Shown: piece by piece, positions 9,470 to 18,798 of the stretch
Layout of the letters: each line of letters opens with the position of its first letter
How positions within the stretch are numbered: position 1 is the stretch's first letter
The notes under the pieces: model-generated
Told to the model about the DNA's origin: nothing
Databases searched by the model: none
The model's input: only the letters and a program-made list of their open reading frames with translations
Made by a program: the position numbers and the translations under genes
Source: Leptolyngbyaceae cyanobacterium
GTDB lineage: Bacteria > Cyanobacteriota > Cyanobacteriia > Cyanobacteriales > Aerosakkonemataceae
Direction of reading: 5' to 3'
Assembly: GCA_036703985.1 (NCBI GenBank)
Contig: DATNQN010000057.1
Coordinates: 186,001-250,000, forward strand
Length of the DNA: 64,000 nucleotides

Positions 9470-9640
9470 TTGTCATTGGTCATGAGTCATTGGTCATTTG
9501 TGATTAGTCATGGGTGATTAGTCATTAGTTAGTAGCTAGTAATTAATAAATTAAATAACTGCTAACAAATCACAAAAAACTCTTATTTCAAATGACCAAT
9601 GACTAATGACAAATAATTAATGACCGATGACCAACTAAGG
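9470..9640. repeat. Heptamer repeats forming a large potential hairpin between pecA and pecC
   Basis: About 9473-9530 contains repeated GTCATTGGTCAT and GATTAGTCAT units, and about 9590-9640 contains ATGACCAATGACTAATGAC units that are complementary to them. The arrangement gives a long stem with a loop of some 60 bases. It lies between the genes for the abundant subunits and the linker gene, where transcript attenuation or mRNA stabilisation would set the ratio of subunits to linker. Confidence 0.8.
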
Positions 9641-9666
9641 CAAAAATTTGTAAGGGAGCCTAAACA

Positions 9667-10509
9667 ATGAGCAGTTTAGTCGTTGAAGAGCGGCTAGGAA
9701 TCAGTTCGGTTAGCGGAAAAAAAGTTGAAATCCGTCCTAACTGGACAGAAGATAATTTGCAAGCAGTGTTTCGCGCTGCCTACGATCAAGTTTTCGGTCG
9801 CCAAGGCATATATGCCAGCCAATCTTTCAGCAGTGCAGAAGCCTTGTTGCGGAATGGCACGATTACGGTGCGGCAATTCATCCAAACTTTGGCTAAATCT
9901 GAAATTTACAAAGAGCGCTTTTTCTACAATAACTCCCAAATTCGTTTTATCGAATTGAACTACAAACATTTATTGGGACGCGCTCCTTACGACCAATCAG
10001 AAATTGCCTACCATGTAGATCTCTACGCATCTCAAGGCTACGAAGCAGAGATAGATTCTTATCTCTACAGCGCAGAATATGAGAATGCTTTTGGCAATAA
10101 TGTGGTTCCTTATTACCGTGGCTTTCAGTCCTTAAACGGAATGAAAACTGTTGGCTTCAATCGAATTTTTGAAGTTTTCCGAGGTGCTGCTAACAGCGAT
10201 AATGCTCAGTTTGGAGGTAAAAATTCCCGACTGCGGCTGAAAGTTTCCATGAATATGCCAAACTCAATCAGACCAGCTGCATCTTTTACTTCTACTTCTT
10301 CACAATCACTGGCGGGAACTTTAACCAGTTCTGCCGTGCGAGGAGATGCCAGAGTATACAGAATTGAAGCCATTGAAGGGGGAATTGGTACTAGGGTAGC
10401 AGTACGTCAAAGTAAGCGGACTTATAATGTTCCCTTTGACCAACTCTCGGCAAAATACCAAGAAATTCATCGCCGTGGCGGTAAAATTGTGAAAATTGAG
10501 CCAGCTTAG
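9667..10509 (+). CDS. pecC: Phycoerythrocyanin-associated rod linker polypeptide
   Basis: A 280-residue linker with a PBS linker domain (about residues 18-150, including [13 protein letters not shown] and [15 protein letters not shown]), a Ser/Thr-rich hinge (about 205-225), and a CpcD-like domain at the C terminus (about 226-280, [11 protein letters not shown] and [11 protein letters not shown]). Linkers of this kind join the terminal phycoerythrocyanin disc to the phycocyanin rod. A ribosome-binding site (AAGGGAG) lies before the ATG. It is third in the operon, after the repeat hairpin. Confidence 0.93.
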   Translation: MSSLVVEERLGISSVSGKKVEIRPNWTEDNLQAVFRAAYDQVFGRQGIYASQSFSSAEALLRNGTITVRQFIQTLAKSEIYKERFFYNNSQIRFIELNYKHLLGRAPYDQSEIAYHVDLYASQGYEAEIDSYLYSAEYENAFGNNVVPYYRGFQSLNGMKTVGFNRIFEVFRGAANSDNAQFGGKNSRLRLKVSMNMPNSIRPAASFTSTSSQSLAGTLTSSAVRGDARVYRIEAIEGGIGTRVAVRQSKRTYNVPFDQLSAKYQEIHRRGGKIVKIEPA

Positions 10510-10514
10510 AATTT

Positions 10515-10580
10515 CTATTGTTAGTTGTTAGTAGTTGGTAGTTAGTGGAAAAACAACTAACAACTAACAACTGACAACCG
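10515..10580. repeat. Repeat hairpin between pecC and pecE (GTTAGTT / AACTAAC)
   Basis: Units of GTTAGTTGTTAGTAG (about 10520-10545) are followed by AACAACTAACAACTAAC (about 10551-10572). This gives a strong stem-loop directly after pecC, which may reduce read-through into the lyase genes. Confidence 0.75.
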
Positions 10581-10678
10581 ACAGCACCTAAAACACTCAA
10601 GATCAAGCATTGAATTGTCTCAAGTAGCTACTCAAACGGCTCGATTTTTGCAATCTAAAATCTCAAATATAAAATCCG

Positions 10679-11461
10679 ATGACTGCTGCTTATACTCCTG
10701 AATTAATTATCTCTTCCAAAGATGCGATCGCAGCTTTAAAAGGAGATGATAACCAACTTCGCTATTATGCAGCTTGGTGGCTGGGTAAGCATCAAGTTCC
10801 AGAAGGTTGCGATGCCCTCTGCGATGCTCTTAAAGACGAACGCTATCGCACTGTTCAAGGCGGATACCCTCTAAGGCGTCAAGCCGCCAGAGCGATCGGT
10901 CAATTAAAAAATCCACAAGCAGTACCAGCATTATTAGAAGCATTAAACTCAGAAGATATCCAGTTACGAGAAGCAGTGATTCAAACTTTAGCAGCGATTG
11001 GCGACGAAAGAGCAATTCAACCTTTATTAGCACTTTTACAATCAAATCAAGAGCAACCTTTAGAAGCTTTAATAGAAGCGTTGGGTACTTTACAAGTTTG
11101 GTCAGTTCATCAGCAAATCGAACATTTTCTTACTCATCATTCTGAGCGCGTTCAATGTGCTGCCGCCCGATATTTATATCTTTATACTCAAGAACCACAA
11201 TATATTGAACGGATTATCAAAAATCTCAGCCATGAAAATATGTATTTACGTTGGGCAGCCGCATTTGATTTAGGAGCAATTGGTTATTTGGAAGCAGCCC
11301 AAGCAATTACTAATGCTAAAATCGGCAACAGCTTGAAATTACTCAATTTAAAAAGAATCATCGAAACTATCCTCAGTAGCGATCGCTTAACTGAAGCAGA
11401 AAAGCAAGAAAAAACTGGCATGATTTTCAACAAAATCGATGATTTACTAATCCAACTATAA
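10679..11461 (+). CDS. pecE: Phycoerythrocyanin alpha phycocyanobilin lyase/isomerase subunit PecE
   Basis: A 260-residue HEAT-repeat protein of the CpcE/PecE lyase family. The LRYYAAWWLGKH segment near residues 27-38 is a family signature, and repeats such as QAARAIGQLKNPQAVPALL form the solenoid. With PecF it attaches phycocyanobilin to Cys84 of PecA and isomerises it to phycoviolobilin. Assignment as PecE rather than CpcE rests on the context: pecC lies upstream, and the next gene carries the PecF isomerase motif. The start overlaps no other gene and has only a weak ribosome-binding site. Confidence 0.92.
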   Translation: MTAAYTPELIISSKDAIAALKGDDNQLRYYAAWWLGKHQVPEGCDALCDALKDERYRTVQGGYPLRRQAARAIGQLKNPQAVPALLEALNSEDIQLREAVIQTLAAIGDERAIQPLLALLQSNQEQPLEALIEALGTLQVWSVHQQIEHFLTHHSERVQCAAARYLYLYTQEPQYIERIIKNLSHENMYLRWAAAFDLGAIGYLEAAQAITNAKIGNSLKLLNLKRIIETILSSDRLTEAEKQEKTGMIFNKIDDLLIQL

Positions 11462-11509
11462 TCCGATCATCATTTATTTATTGGCAATTTTGTTGAATTT
11501 TACTAGAAA

Positions 11510-12166
11510 ATGAACTTACCGAATATCAAAGATAACGACAATTTTAAAGCCCTAGATACTGCTTGGGCAATCGAACAATTACGCCGCGCTTCCACGCCAA
11601 CAGATGCCGTAACATTAATCCAAACCCTAAGTAGTAAGAATTTAACAGCAGTAGATCGTAATGATATTATTACTGCTTTAATTGAAATGTTGAATCATCA
11701 TCATCCTACCGTTCCTGCGGCTGCGGTAGAAGCATTAACAAAATTAGCGCCTGACTCTGTAGAACTATTAATCGCTGCTTTTCATGCTTCTAAAGATCAT
11801 GGCTTACAAGCTTACATAGTGCAAACTTTAGCTAAAATTGGTGACGACAGAGCTTTAGACTTATTATTAGAAGTGATTGGTGTAGCAGTAGCTAATCACT
11901 GCCAAGGAAATGTCAGAAGAGTAGCTGCCAGAGGTTTAGCACCTATTGCTACTAATAGTAATAACCCAGAAGTTATCCAGCGTATTCTGGAAAAGTTAAC
12001 TTGGGCCTTAGAAAAAACGGAAGATTGGGCGCTGCGTTATGCGGCTGCTGTTTCTTTACAAGAAATCGCTACTATTGATGCAATTACAGCTTTGCAAAAG
12101 GCGGCGATCGAAGAGCAAGACAGTGTTGTTCAAGTGCGGATTAAAACAGCTTTAGAAAGCTTATAA
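11510..12166 (+). CDS. pecF: Phycoerythrocyanin lyase/isomerase subunit PecF
   Basis: A 218-residue HEAT-repeat protein. Residues 129-134 read NHCQGN, the signature reported for the isomerising subunit PecF and absent from CpcF; His130 and Cys131 are the key residues in it. PecE and PecF together convert phycocyanobilin to phycoviolobilin while linking it to PecA. It follows pecE by 48 bases and ends the operon. Its stop codon shares the palindrome TTATAA (12161-12166) with the stop of the converging gene, leaving no room for a terminator between them. Confidence 0.93.
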   Translation: MNLPNIKDNDNFKALDTAWAIEQLRRASTPTDAVTLIQTLSSKNLTAVDRNDIITALIEMLNHHHPTVPAAAVEALTKLAPDSVELLIAAFHASKDHGLQAYIVQTLAKIGDDRALDLLLEVIGVAVANHCQGNVRRVAARGLAPIATNSNNPEVIQRILEKLTWALEKTEDWALRYAAAVSLQEIATIDAITALQKAAIEEQDSVVQVRIKTALESL

Positions 12167-13003
12167 GCTAGGTAATTCGTAGCCCGTGATTGCTTTATTT
12201 AATATTTTGACGTAGCCTAAATTTTCTAAAAATGTAACTATATCTTTTTCTTCGATAGAATTGGCTGTTTCCCAAAACACCGTTTTGATTGCTTTTGCTT
12301 TAAATAGAGGTTTACAACTTTCTAAAATAGCAATATCGTAACCTTCTGCATCAATTTTCAGGATATCGATTTTTTCTTCATTATATTTTGTGAGCAAAGA
12401 ATTTAAAGTCAACATCGGTACTTGACGAGCTTCTTTTCGATCGGCATCGGTTACCACTCTACTCAGCATCGTGGGGTCTCCTACCGTATCCAAGAATGCC
12501 ACGCCATCGCGATCGCCAATGCAGCCATCAAAAACTGCATATCTCGATTCGTAATTCTTCAAATTTTCATGCAAAAGATTAACGTATTCTACCACTGGTT
12601 CAACCGCAATTACCCTAGTATCTTTTTTTTGTAACCACAAAACAGGGTAGTAGCCAAAATTAGCACCAATATCAATTAATAATCCTTTCCTTTTCGGTGA
12701 TAAAATTTCTGCGGTTAGTTCTTCTTCATAATATCCACTGAGAGCGAAAAACCGAGAATGTAAACATTTAGGATTAACTTTTACTTTTGTTTGCGGAAAT
12801 TTACGCAATGAACCGTAAGTATATTCCTGTTCCGTAGTTTTGTTTAATGGAAATTCATCAAGACATAACCAAGCAACAGGGAAAGCATACTTGGGTTGTA
12901 GAATAGGGAGAAATTTTTTGAAAATAATTAAAGAATTTTTGAATCCGACTAAGTTATTAAATGTTTTCAATATTTTTTTAGCTATGTTATACTTATTAAT
13001 CAT
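12161..13003 (-). CDS. FkbM-family SAM-dependent methyltransferase
   Basis: About 280 residues. The SAM-binding motif I appears as LLIDIGANFGYYP, followed by VIAVEPVVEYV and later IDILKIDAEGYDIAILE, the pattern of FkbM-type O-methyltransferases. I chose the ATG at 13003 because a strong ribosome-binding stretch (AAGGGGG) lies about 6 bases before it; a GTG two codons upstream would be too close. It is the last gene of the polysaccharide cluster and probably methylates a sugar hydroxyl on the glycan. It converges on pecF with a 6-base overlap. Confidence 0.82.
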   Translation of the reverse strand: MINKYNIAKKILKTFNNLVGFKNSLIIFKKFLPILQPKYAFPVAWLCLDEFPLNKTTEQEYTYGSLRKFPQTKVKVNPKCLHSRFFALSGYYEEELTAEILSPKRKGLLIDIGANFGYYPVLWLQKKDTRVIAVEPVVEYVNLLHENLKNYESRYAVFDGCIGDRDGVAFLDTVGDPTMLSRVVTDADRKEARQVPMLTLNSLLTKYNEEKIDILKIDAEGYDIAILESCKPLFKAKAIKTVFWETANSIEEKDIVTFLENLGYVKILNKAITGYELPSL

Positions 13004-13031
13004 TTCCACCCCCTTATAGGTTGTAAATTAT

Positions 13032-14210
13032 TTAATTAAAATAATTGTGTTTTTCCAAAACTTCGCAATAAAGATCTAAAGTATTTTTAGCAATTCGATC
13101 CCAACCAAATTTTTGGGCTACTTCAACGCAGTTTTCCGATATTTTAGAATAGGTGATTTCATCCATTTTCAACACCTTAATTAACTGATTAGTAAAGAGT
13201 TCTATATCTCCCGTGGGAACCATCCAAGATTTATCCAAATAACCCAACATTTCCCTTGGCCCTGGTACATCATAAACTACAGTTGGTAATCCACAAGCAA
13301 GTTTTTCCAATACAGCAAAACCAAATCCTTCTATATAACTAGGAAAAGCTCCCACTGTTGCACCGCTTAAAAGGTTAGGCAGTTCTTCACTATCGAAATT
13401 AGGAATAATCTTAATCCAATCATAAGCTGATAACTCAAGGTCGGCTAATACTGTTTTGGCACTAAACCCCGTACCTAGAAATAAAAACCTTGCTTCTGGA
13501 ACTGCTGTTTTTGTACGCCTAATAATTTCTGCCCAATCTCTAGCACCTTTACGGGGAGTCCAAGTGCCAATAAAGACAACCTGCTTGTTATTCAAGCGGA
13601 GTGCGGCAGGTTGAATAGTTTGAGCAAATGCCTGTTGTCGTTTTTGGGATATACCGAACGGAAAGACGGCTGACTTTTGACCAAAACCCATCACATTACG
13701 TACATAGGTTAACTCGTCATGGTTGGGGAGATTGATTATATCGCAGGTTTGAAAGCTACGAAAACAGCGATCGCTCTCTTGATTTGGTTGTAAAGACATT
13801 AGCCAATTTTTAATACGAGTCCTCTTTCTCTTAGGCGGCCATTTAGTTTTTTCCATCAGGGCAAATTTTTCATAAAAAGCATATAGTCCAACAGAACGCG
13901 CCACTAATAAACCTTTGATTTTTAATTCTTGTTTTGAAAATGGTAAGTTACCTTGATGAGCGTCAATAATATCAAAATTATGACTGGTTTTTTGGACAAA
14001 TGATTTAGCCTGACTGGAAAAGATAGGGCGAGAAAATTTTTCAATAAAAGATGTGTTTTCCGGTGAAAAAGCATCATTATAATCAAACTTAGTTACTTCA
14101 TGCCCCATCGATTGAAATTCATCTGCCAATTCTAGCTGTACTCGCGAACCGCCTAAATTGCGATCCCAAGGCATATGAAGAACCATTAATATTTTTAAGG
14201 GCTTATTCAT
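13032..14210 (-). CDS. GT4-family glycosyltransferase
   Basis: A 392-residue GT-B enzyme starting MNKPLKILMVLHMPWD. The C-terminal Rossmann half shows VFIGTWTPRKG, FLGTGF, and the donor-binding region GAFPSYIEGFGFAVLEKLACGLPTV with the E-x7-E arrangement of GT4 enzymes. It transfers an activated sugar to the growing surface glycan in the cytoplasm. I chose the ATG at 14210, eight codons inside the longer frame, because it overlaps the stop of the preceding gene as ATGA, a common sign of translational coupling. The sugar specificity is not readable. Confidence 0.85.
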   Translation of the reverse strand: MNKPLKILMVLHMPWDRNLGGSRVQLELADEFQSMGHEVTKFDYNDAFSPENTSFIEKFSRPIFSSQAKSFVQKTSHNFDIIDAHQGNLPFSKQELKIKGLLVARSVGLYAFYEKFALMEKTKWPPKRKRTRIKNWLMSLQPNQESDRCFRSFQTCDIINLPNHDELTYVRNVMGFGQKSAVFPFGISQKRQQAFAQTIQPAALRLNNKQVVFIGTWTPRKGARDWAEIIRRTKTAVPEARFLFLGTGFSAKTVLADLELSAYDWIKIIPNFDSEELPNLLSGATVGAFPSYIEGFGFAVLEKLACGLPTVVYDVPGPREMLGYLDKSWMVPTGDIELFTNQLIKVLKMDEITYSKISENCVEVAQKFGWDRIAKNTLDLYCEVLEKHNYFN

Positions 14211-15052
14211 TTTCCTAAACCGATATGGAACCAAAATTTATGCCTAACAGGATTTACATAATGTCTAAGAGCTACTTGATGGCCAGAATATTTATCTTGA
14301 TAAATAAATTGATCGTCAACTTTCACGACAAACCGATCGCTTGCTAGTGGCACTCCCTGATTGTAGTGCATTGCTAAATGCACGGTAGTTTGCTCGGTAA
14401 AGTAACTGGGTATTTCTGCCAAAGCAGCTAGTTTTGTCAGTGGAATTTCCCAATTTAATGGTTGTTGAAGTAACATAAATCCACTATTAACGGGCTGCCA
14501 TTTCTCTGAATCGCGATCGAGGAGGCGCTTGTCTAATGCTGGGCCCCAATCAAGCAGATAGCGAGGACGCCGATCGGGTACTTGACATATTTTTAATAAT
14601 TCTTCAGCCGCCGGAAAAAATAAAATATCTGAATCAGCGAAAATGGTGATTTTCTCAACCGGAATTGACATCAAAACGGCGAGTTTTTTACCTAAGGGAT
14701 GAATATTAGCATATTGATAAACGCACTGGGGAAGATCTTTTTTAACGAAATTAGCAAACTCTACTACATCAATGCAAGGGCTAATTTGCCGGAGTAATTG
14801 GCAACTGTTAAGTGAATAAGTGCCATCAGATACTACTGTAAATTTATCGGGAATACCCACATAACTGATAAATGAACGAATACTGGCTACCTGTTCTGGC
14901 AAATCGCGATCGCAAGAAAAATAGTAGACATCGATCGGAACTCTTCGGTGATTGGAAATGTTCAGTTTGACAGCCAAAGGAAGCGTAGACCTATAGAGAG
15001 AACGCAAAAAGTATCCCTGCATCCTTGCCGCACGATAGCCAATATTAACCAT
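14207..15052 (-). CDS. Putative GT-A-fold glycosyltransferase
   Basis: A 281-residue protein of no family I can name with certainty. The segment ITIFADSDILFF contains the D-x-D metal motif of GT-A glycosyltransferases, and the surrounding pattern (a short N-terminal strand DVYYFSCD, then a VNSGFMLL segment) resembles GT8-like or nucleotide-diphospho-sugar transferases. It lies in the polysaccharide cluster, with a 4-base ATGA overlap onto the next gene. The role is presumably addition of one sugar residue. Confidence 0.6.
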   Translation of the reverse strand: MVNIGYRAARMQGYFLRSLYRSTLPLAVKLNISNHRRVPIDVYYFSCDRDLPEQVASIRSFISYVGIPDKFTVVSDGTYSLNSCQLLRQISPCIDVVEFANFVKKDLPQCVYQYANIHPLGKKLAVLMSIPVEKITIFADSDILFFPAAEELLKICQVPDRRPRYLLDWGPALDKRLLDRDSEKWQPVNSGFMLLQQPLNWEIPLTKLAALAEIPSYFTEQTTVHLAMHYNQGVPLASDRFVVKVDDQFIYQDKYSGHQVALRHYVNPVRHKFWFHIGLGK

Positions 15053-15061
15053 ACTTAAAAA

Positions 15062-16057
15062 CTATATTTTCTTAACGAGAATAGATTGGAGCATTAGCCT
15101 CCAAAAAATTTTCCATCTAGCCAAAGTCAGTCTAGAAGCAAGTAAATGAATCATTTGCCCGAAATTTGGTAATGTTGTTTGATAAATTATAGAATGAATA
15201 GCTATATAATCTTCAAGCTCGATTGAAAATAAAAATCGGGAAACTTGTGGTAGATTCTTTGATTCCGAGCCGGCAACCTGGCAAAATTCTGCGAATCCCC
15301 CCGCGTAATTTTGCTCTGTTTTGCTAGCTCCGTGATATTTAATTTCTGTCCAAATTCTATTTACAAAAATTGACTTGGGATTTTGTTGAAGGCTCCTCAA
15401 AAAAAGCTGATAATCCATTAAACCATATAACTTTTTATCCAGAGGAAAACAATTATTGGCAATTTTTTTATCTATAAACACAGATGGTTGTGGCCATCCC
15501 CTATATAACCAAAATCTCAAATATCTTTCAAAAGTAGCTGGCATCGAATTAACAATCTCTTTCCGTCCATCTGTATATACGTCCTGGCAACTTCCAGCAA
15601 TTAATTGATATCCTTTTAAAGAAAGCTCACTAACCGTTTTAAAGCAAGTTGGATCTATGTAAGAGTCGTCGGAATTCAACCATACAAACAGATCGCCAGT
15701 ACAATGTGAAAATCCTTTATTTATTGCATCTGTTTGTCCTTCATCTGGTTCGCTTACCCAATAAGCAAGATATTGCTCGTACTTTTTGATAATTTGAATC
15801 GAATTATCAGTAGAACCACCATCAATAATGATATATTCTAAATTTGGATATCCTTGTAAAAGTACAGAACGAATAGTTTCTTCAATAAACATTCCATAGT
15901 TGTAACTAGGAGTGACAACGCTGATGCGTGGCCATTCAGAGCCATCTGGCATCCGTTCCGGTAATGGTTGGTTTTCTTCCGTCCAAGGCCATCCAGTTCG
16001 ATCGCTTGGAGGAGGAGGTAAATCTTTTAAAGTTAAACTTCGTTTGAGAATTGCCAT
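15062..16057 (-). CDS. GT2-family glycosyltransferase
   Basis: A 331-residue GT-A enzyme. The N-terminal half contains ISVVTPSYNYG, EYIIIDGGSTDNS and VWLNSDD, where the last is the D-x-D-type metal site. The C-terminal half is less conserved. Its first 120 residues are strikingly similar to those of the next gene (16091-16996), while the C-terminal halves differ, which points to an old tandem duplication with a changed acceptor domain. It probably adds one sugar to the surface glycan. Confidence 0.88.
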   Translation of the reverse strand: MAILKRSLTLKDLPPPPSDRTGWPWTEENQPLPERMPDGSEWPRISVVTPSYNYGMFIEETIRSVLLQGYPNLEYIIIDGGSTDNSIQIIKKYEQYLAYWVSEPDEGQTDAINKGFSHCTGDLFVWLNSDDSYIDPTCFKTVSELSLKGYQLIAGSCQDVYTDGRKEIVNSMPATFERYLRFWLYRGWPQPSVFIDKKIANNCFPLDKKLYGLMDYQLFLRSLQQNPKSIFVNRIWTEIKYHGASKTEQNYAGGFAEFCQVAGSESKNLPQVSRFLFSIELEDYIAIHSIIYQTTLPNFGQMIHLLASRLTLARWKIFWRLMLQSILVKKI

Positions 16058-16090
16058 AACTTATCAATACTTAAAAATTTCCGAGTTAAT

Positions 16091-16996
16091 TTACCACCAA
16101 CAAAAATTGTATTCCTCTATTTCCCAATACCCATTAGGTGAATCCTGATTTCTTTTAACTATTCTTTTACCTTGATAACCATAAGTTGACTCAACAATTT
16201 CTCTAAGTTTAGGAAATCTATGTAATTTCAGATTAAATCCTAAATTCCTCAAAAAACTAGGTGACCAATTAAGTGCTTCTCGAGTACCCGCTAAAGACTT
16301 TTCTGCTTCCGCAACATAATCTTCCATTTGACGACTTTTCTGATTTTTTTGCGTGCGGAAACCAGCTAATGGTGAACTAGTAGCATATAAATCTGCATAA
16401 CGATAAAACCGCGACCAGAGATCGAAGTCACCAGCTAACTGAAATTCACTAAGAATGCAACTGCCTACTTTTTCCCACAAACTCCGCTTCCAGAAAGTAG
16501 ATTCTTGAGACATCCAGGCAATTCCACCTTTACCCCATTTATTCCAAGGTAAGTAACAACCATCTAAAAAGGCTTCTCTAGAATAACCTGGAACTGGACT
16601 AAACCCAATACAAAATCCATCCCAGTCCCAAGCACCTTGAGTCAGAGTAGTTAACCATTCTACTTGCGGTAATTCCGAAAAAATGCTGCCAACAGTTTTA
16701 AAAGTCCAAGGGTAATATAAATCGTCACTATTGAGCCATGCCATAATTTCACCTGTGGAATGAGCAAACCCTTTGTTAATCGCATCATATTGTCCTCGAT
16801 CGGGTTCGCTGCACCAATAGTGAATGTAGGATTCGTATTTTTTTATTATTTCAATGCTATTGTCGGTGGAACCACCGTCAATAATAATGTATTCCAGATT
16901 TGGGTAGTTTTGAGATAAAACGCTTTCAATAGTAGCTGCCAAAAATTCGCCCTGGTTAAAAGAAGGAGTTACGATAGAAATTGTTGGAGCATTCAT
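16091..16996 (-). CDS. GT2-family glycosyltransferase (paralogue of its neighbour)
   Basis: A 301-residue GT2 enzyme with ISIVTPSFNQGEF, EYIIIDGGSTDNS, INKGFAHSTGEIM and AWLNSDD. It is a likely duplicate of the gene at 15062. A conserved WMSQESTFWKRSLW segment in the second half belongs to the acceptor side. It lies in the same minus-strand run. Confidence 0.88.
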   Translation of the reverse strand: MNAPTISIVTPSFNQGEFLAATIESVLSQNYPNLEYIIIDGGSTDNSIEIIKKYESYIHYWCSEPDRGQYDAINKGFAHSTGEIMAWLNSDDLYYPWTFKTVGSIFSELPQVEWLTTLTQGAWDWDGFCIGFSPVPGYSREAFLDGCYLPWNKWGKGGIAWMSQESTFWKRSLWEKVGSCILSEFQLAGDFDLWSRFYRYADLYATSSPLAGFRTQKNQKSRQMEDYVAEAEKSLAGTREALNWSPSFLRNLGFNLKLHRFPKLREIVESTYGYQGKRIVKRNQDSPNGYWEIEEYNFCWW

Positions 16997-17093
16997 TAAT
17001 TTTTTTAGATTAATTAATAATTAATTATTTTTAATGCTTGTAATACGGGTTTTTAAGTCAACCCTTAAAGTATCATCATTACTACAAAATCTA

Positions 17094-17885
17094 TCATCCA
17101 AAATCAATAAATTGACGCCAGAAGTCAATATTATGTTTTTCCCACGCATGGCATCCAAAAGGAAGTGTTTTGTTATTTAACTCATAACACTTATCTGGAT
17201 AAGATTCAAAAGAAAATTGTAATGATGTGAGACGATCTGGGATTTTAAAAAAAGGAAAATAGCTAGTTACGAAATAAGCCCAAAATATATCTTCATTAAC
17301 TTTCCAAGTATAGGCTTTTTGTCTGAAAATTAATAATACAAATAAACATTTTTTTACGTTTCTCAAGCAAAGACCGCCATTTCCTACTCCATTAGCAACA
17401 CCTTTATTAAAAAAAATGTTTAACTTTTTTAAAAATCTTCTTGCCGTTGAAGATTGGTATGACCAATATGCCACTTCGTCTTCATTCAACCAAGGTGCTC
17501 CTATGTAGTCGAATCCTTTATTACACCAAGCAAGTAAATCATCTTTAAAGACTAAAGCATCTAGTTGATAAATGAGTATATATTTATAATTTAAAAACCT
17601 TCGATAAAATTCGGTGGATAGCATTAATTTGCTATAATCATCTACGCTTTGGAAATAAGTTTTATCAAAGAACTCAAATTTTACCTGCACATCCTTAAAA
17701 AATATCTTATCAAAAGAAAGCCCTTGTGGAGAAATAACTGTAATTGGATGCTTATTTAATACTGTCAAGCACCTATCCAAGGAGAGCTTTTCTGATTTAG
17801 AAAGTTCAGTTTTATATATAGGTATCACCACAGAAACAGGATGAAGTGCTTTTTTAGAAGCCATTTCTATCAGAAGGTTTGACAT
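17094..17885 (-). CDS. DUF5672-like putative glycosyltransferase
   Basis: A 263-residue protein with PVSVVIPIYK near the start, a YILIYQLDALVF segment around residue 105 and FDYIGAPW soon after, the pattern of DUF5672 proteins found in bacterial glycan clusters. The fold is probably GT-A-like, and the DALVF segment may hold the metal ligand. It has notably low GC and many Lys/Phe codons compared with pec or the ribosomal genes, like the other genes of this cluster. The function is inferred from family and context only. Confidence 0.65.
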   Translation of the reverse strand: MSNLLIEMASKKALHPVSVVIPIYKTELSKSEKLSLDRCLTVLNKHPITVISPQGLSFDKIFFKDVQVKFEFFDKTYFQSVDDYSKLMLSTEFYRRFLNYKYILIYQLDALVFKDDLLAWCNKGFDYIGAPWLNEDEVAYWSYQSSTARRFLKKLNIFFNKGVANGVGNGGLCLRNVKKCLFVLLIFRQKAYTWKVNEDIFWAYFVTSYFPFFKIPDRLTSLQFSFESYPDKCYELNNKTLPFGCHAWEKHNIDFWRQFIDFG

Positions 17886-17905
17886 ATCAATTCTAGTTTA
17901 TTAAT

Positions 17906-18733
17906 TTAAACTCGATAACCGAATATATTTAACTGCAAATCCATACCTAACATTAATTCACGTTTCATAAAAGGATGTTGAGAAGAAAATGCTTCAAGAA
18001 TATGATATCTAAAACCAGCCTTTTGCATAATTGATAATATTTCATGCAAAGTCTGTTTTTCCTGCATATGGGAATGATATTCTAAAAAAATGTGTTCGAC
18101 ATTCGTCAGTCTATCCTCACAATCCCTAATCACTTCAGTTTCAGCACCTTCAATATCTAGCTTTAAAAAATCTATTTTTTGGTTAAGTATATCCCTTAAT
18201 CTGGTTGTTTTTACTTCAATCATACTATCCCGATCTCCAGGTTTTGGTATTCTGCCAGAATAAGCACCTTCTCTGCAAAAACTGATGTAAGTTTCATCAG
18301 TCCATATTGCTTCGTTGTGAATTTCAACATCTGTGAGACCTAAGTTTGAAACATTTTTTACTAATGTATTAAATATTATTGGGTCTGCTTCAAAAGCAAT
18401 GATTCTGCTGCTAGGATATAAGGTTTTAAAAAAAAATACGCTCAATCCTATATTAGCTCCACAATCTATAATTAATGGTTTTTCAGATGATGCTTTAAAT
18501 TCATATATTTTACCCTCAATAATCTCGTGATAACCACCCAAAAAAGTACAGGCATCTACTATTTCTATTTCCGTACCAAGAAGGTTAGTAGTAGTTGGCT
18601 GATAGCGAGGCAATAATCTTAATTTATTTAACTCCTTTTCCCTTAATCTATCTTTGGGATTATTAGTTAATCTAGCTATCTTTTGAATTATTGGCGGAGT
18701 AATTAGCTTGATTATGTTAGGCATGGAAGACAT
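17906..18733 (-). CDS. FkbM-family SAM-dependent methyltransferase
   Basis: About 275 residues. Motif I appears as PLIIDCGANIGLSV, followed by IIAFEADPIIF and then IDFLKLDIEGAETEVI, as in FkbM-type enzymes. The frame begins at a TTG (18760), but I prefer the ATG at 18733; a further ATG at 18724 is possible. It probably methylates a sugar of the surface glycan. It is one of three such enzymes in the cluster, and the three differ strongly from one another. Confidence 0.82.
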   Translation of the reverse strand: MSSMPNIIKLITPPIIQKIARLTNNPKDRLREKELNKLRLLPRYQPTTTNLLGTEIEIVDACTFLGGYHEIIEGKIYEFKASSEKPLIIDCGANIGLSVFFFKTLYPSSRIIAFEADPIIFNTLVKNVSNLGLTDVEIHNEAIWTDETYISFCREGAYSGRIPKPGDRDSMIEVKTTRLRDILNQKIDFLKLDIEGAETEVIRDCEDRLTNVEHIFLEYHSHMQEKQTLHEILSIMQKAGFRYHILEAFSSQHPFMKRELMLGMDLQLNIFGYRV

Positions 18734-18798
18734 AAGAGGCTTTTTTTTAATAACTATCAAATTATACTATATTTTTAGGTTGGGCTAGTATATAGCAA

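Noticed and set aside
14211-14234. Longer start of the GT4 gene
   Set aside because: The ATG at 14210 overlaps the preceding stop as ATGA and begins the conserved domain; the extension only overlaps the upstream gene further.
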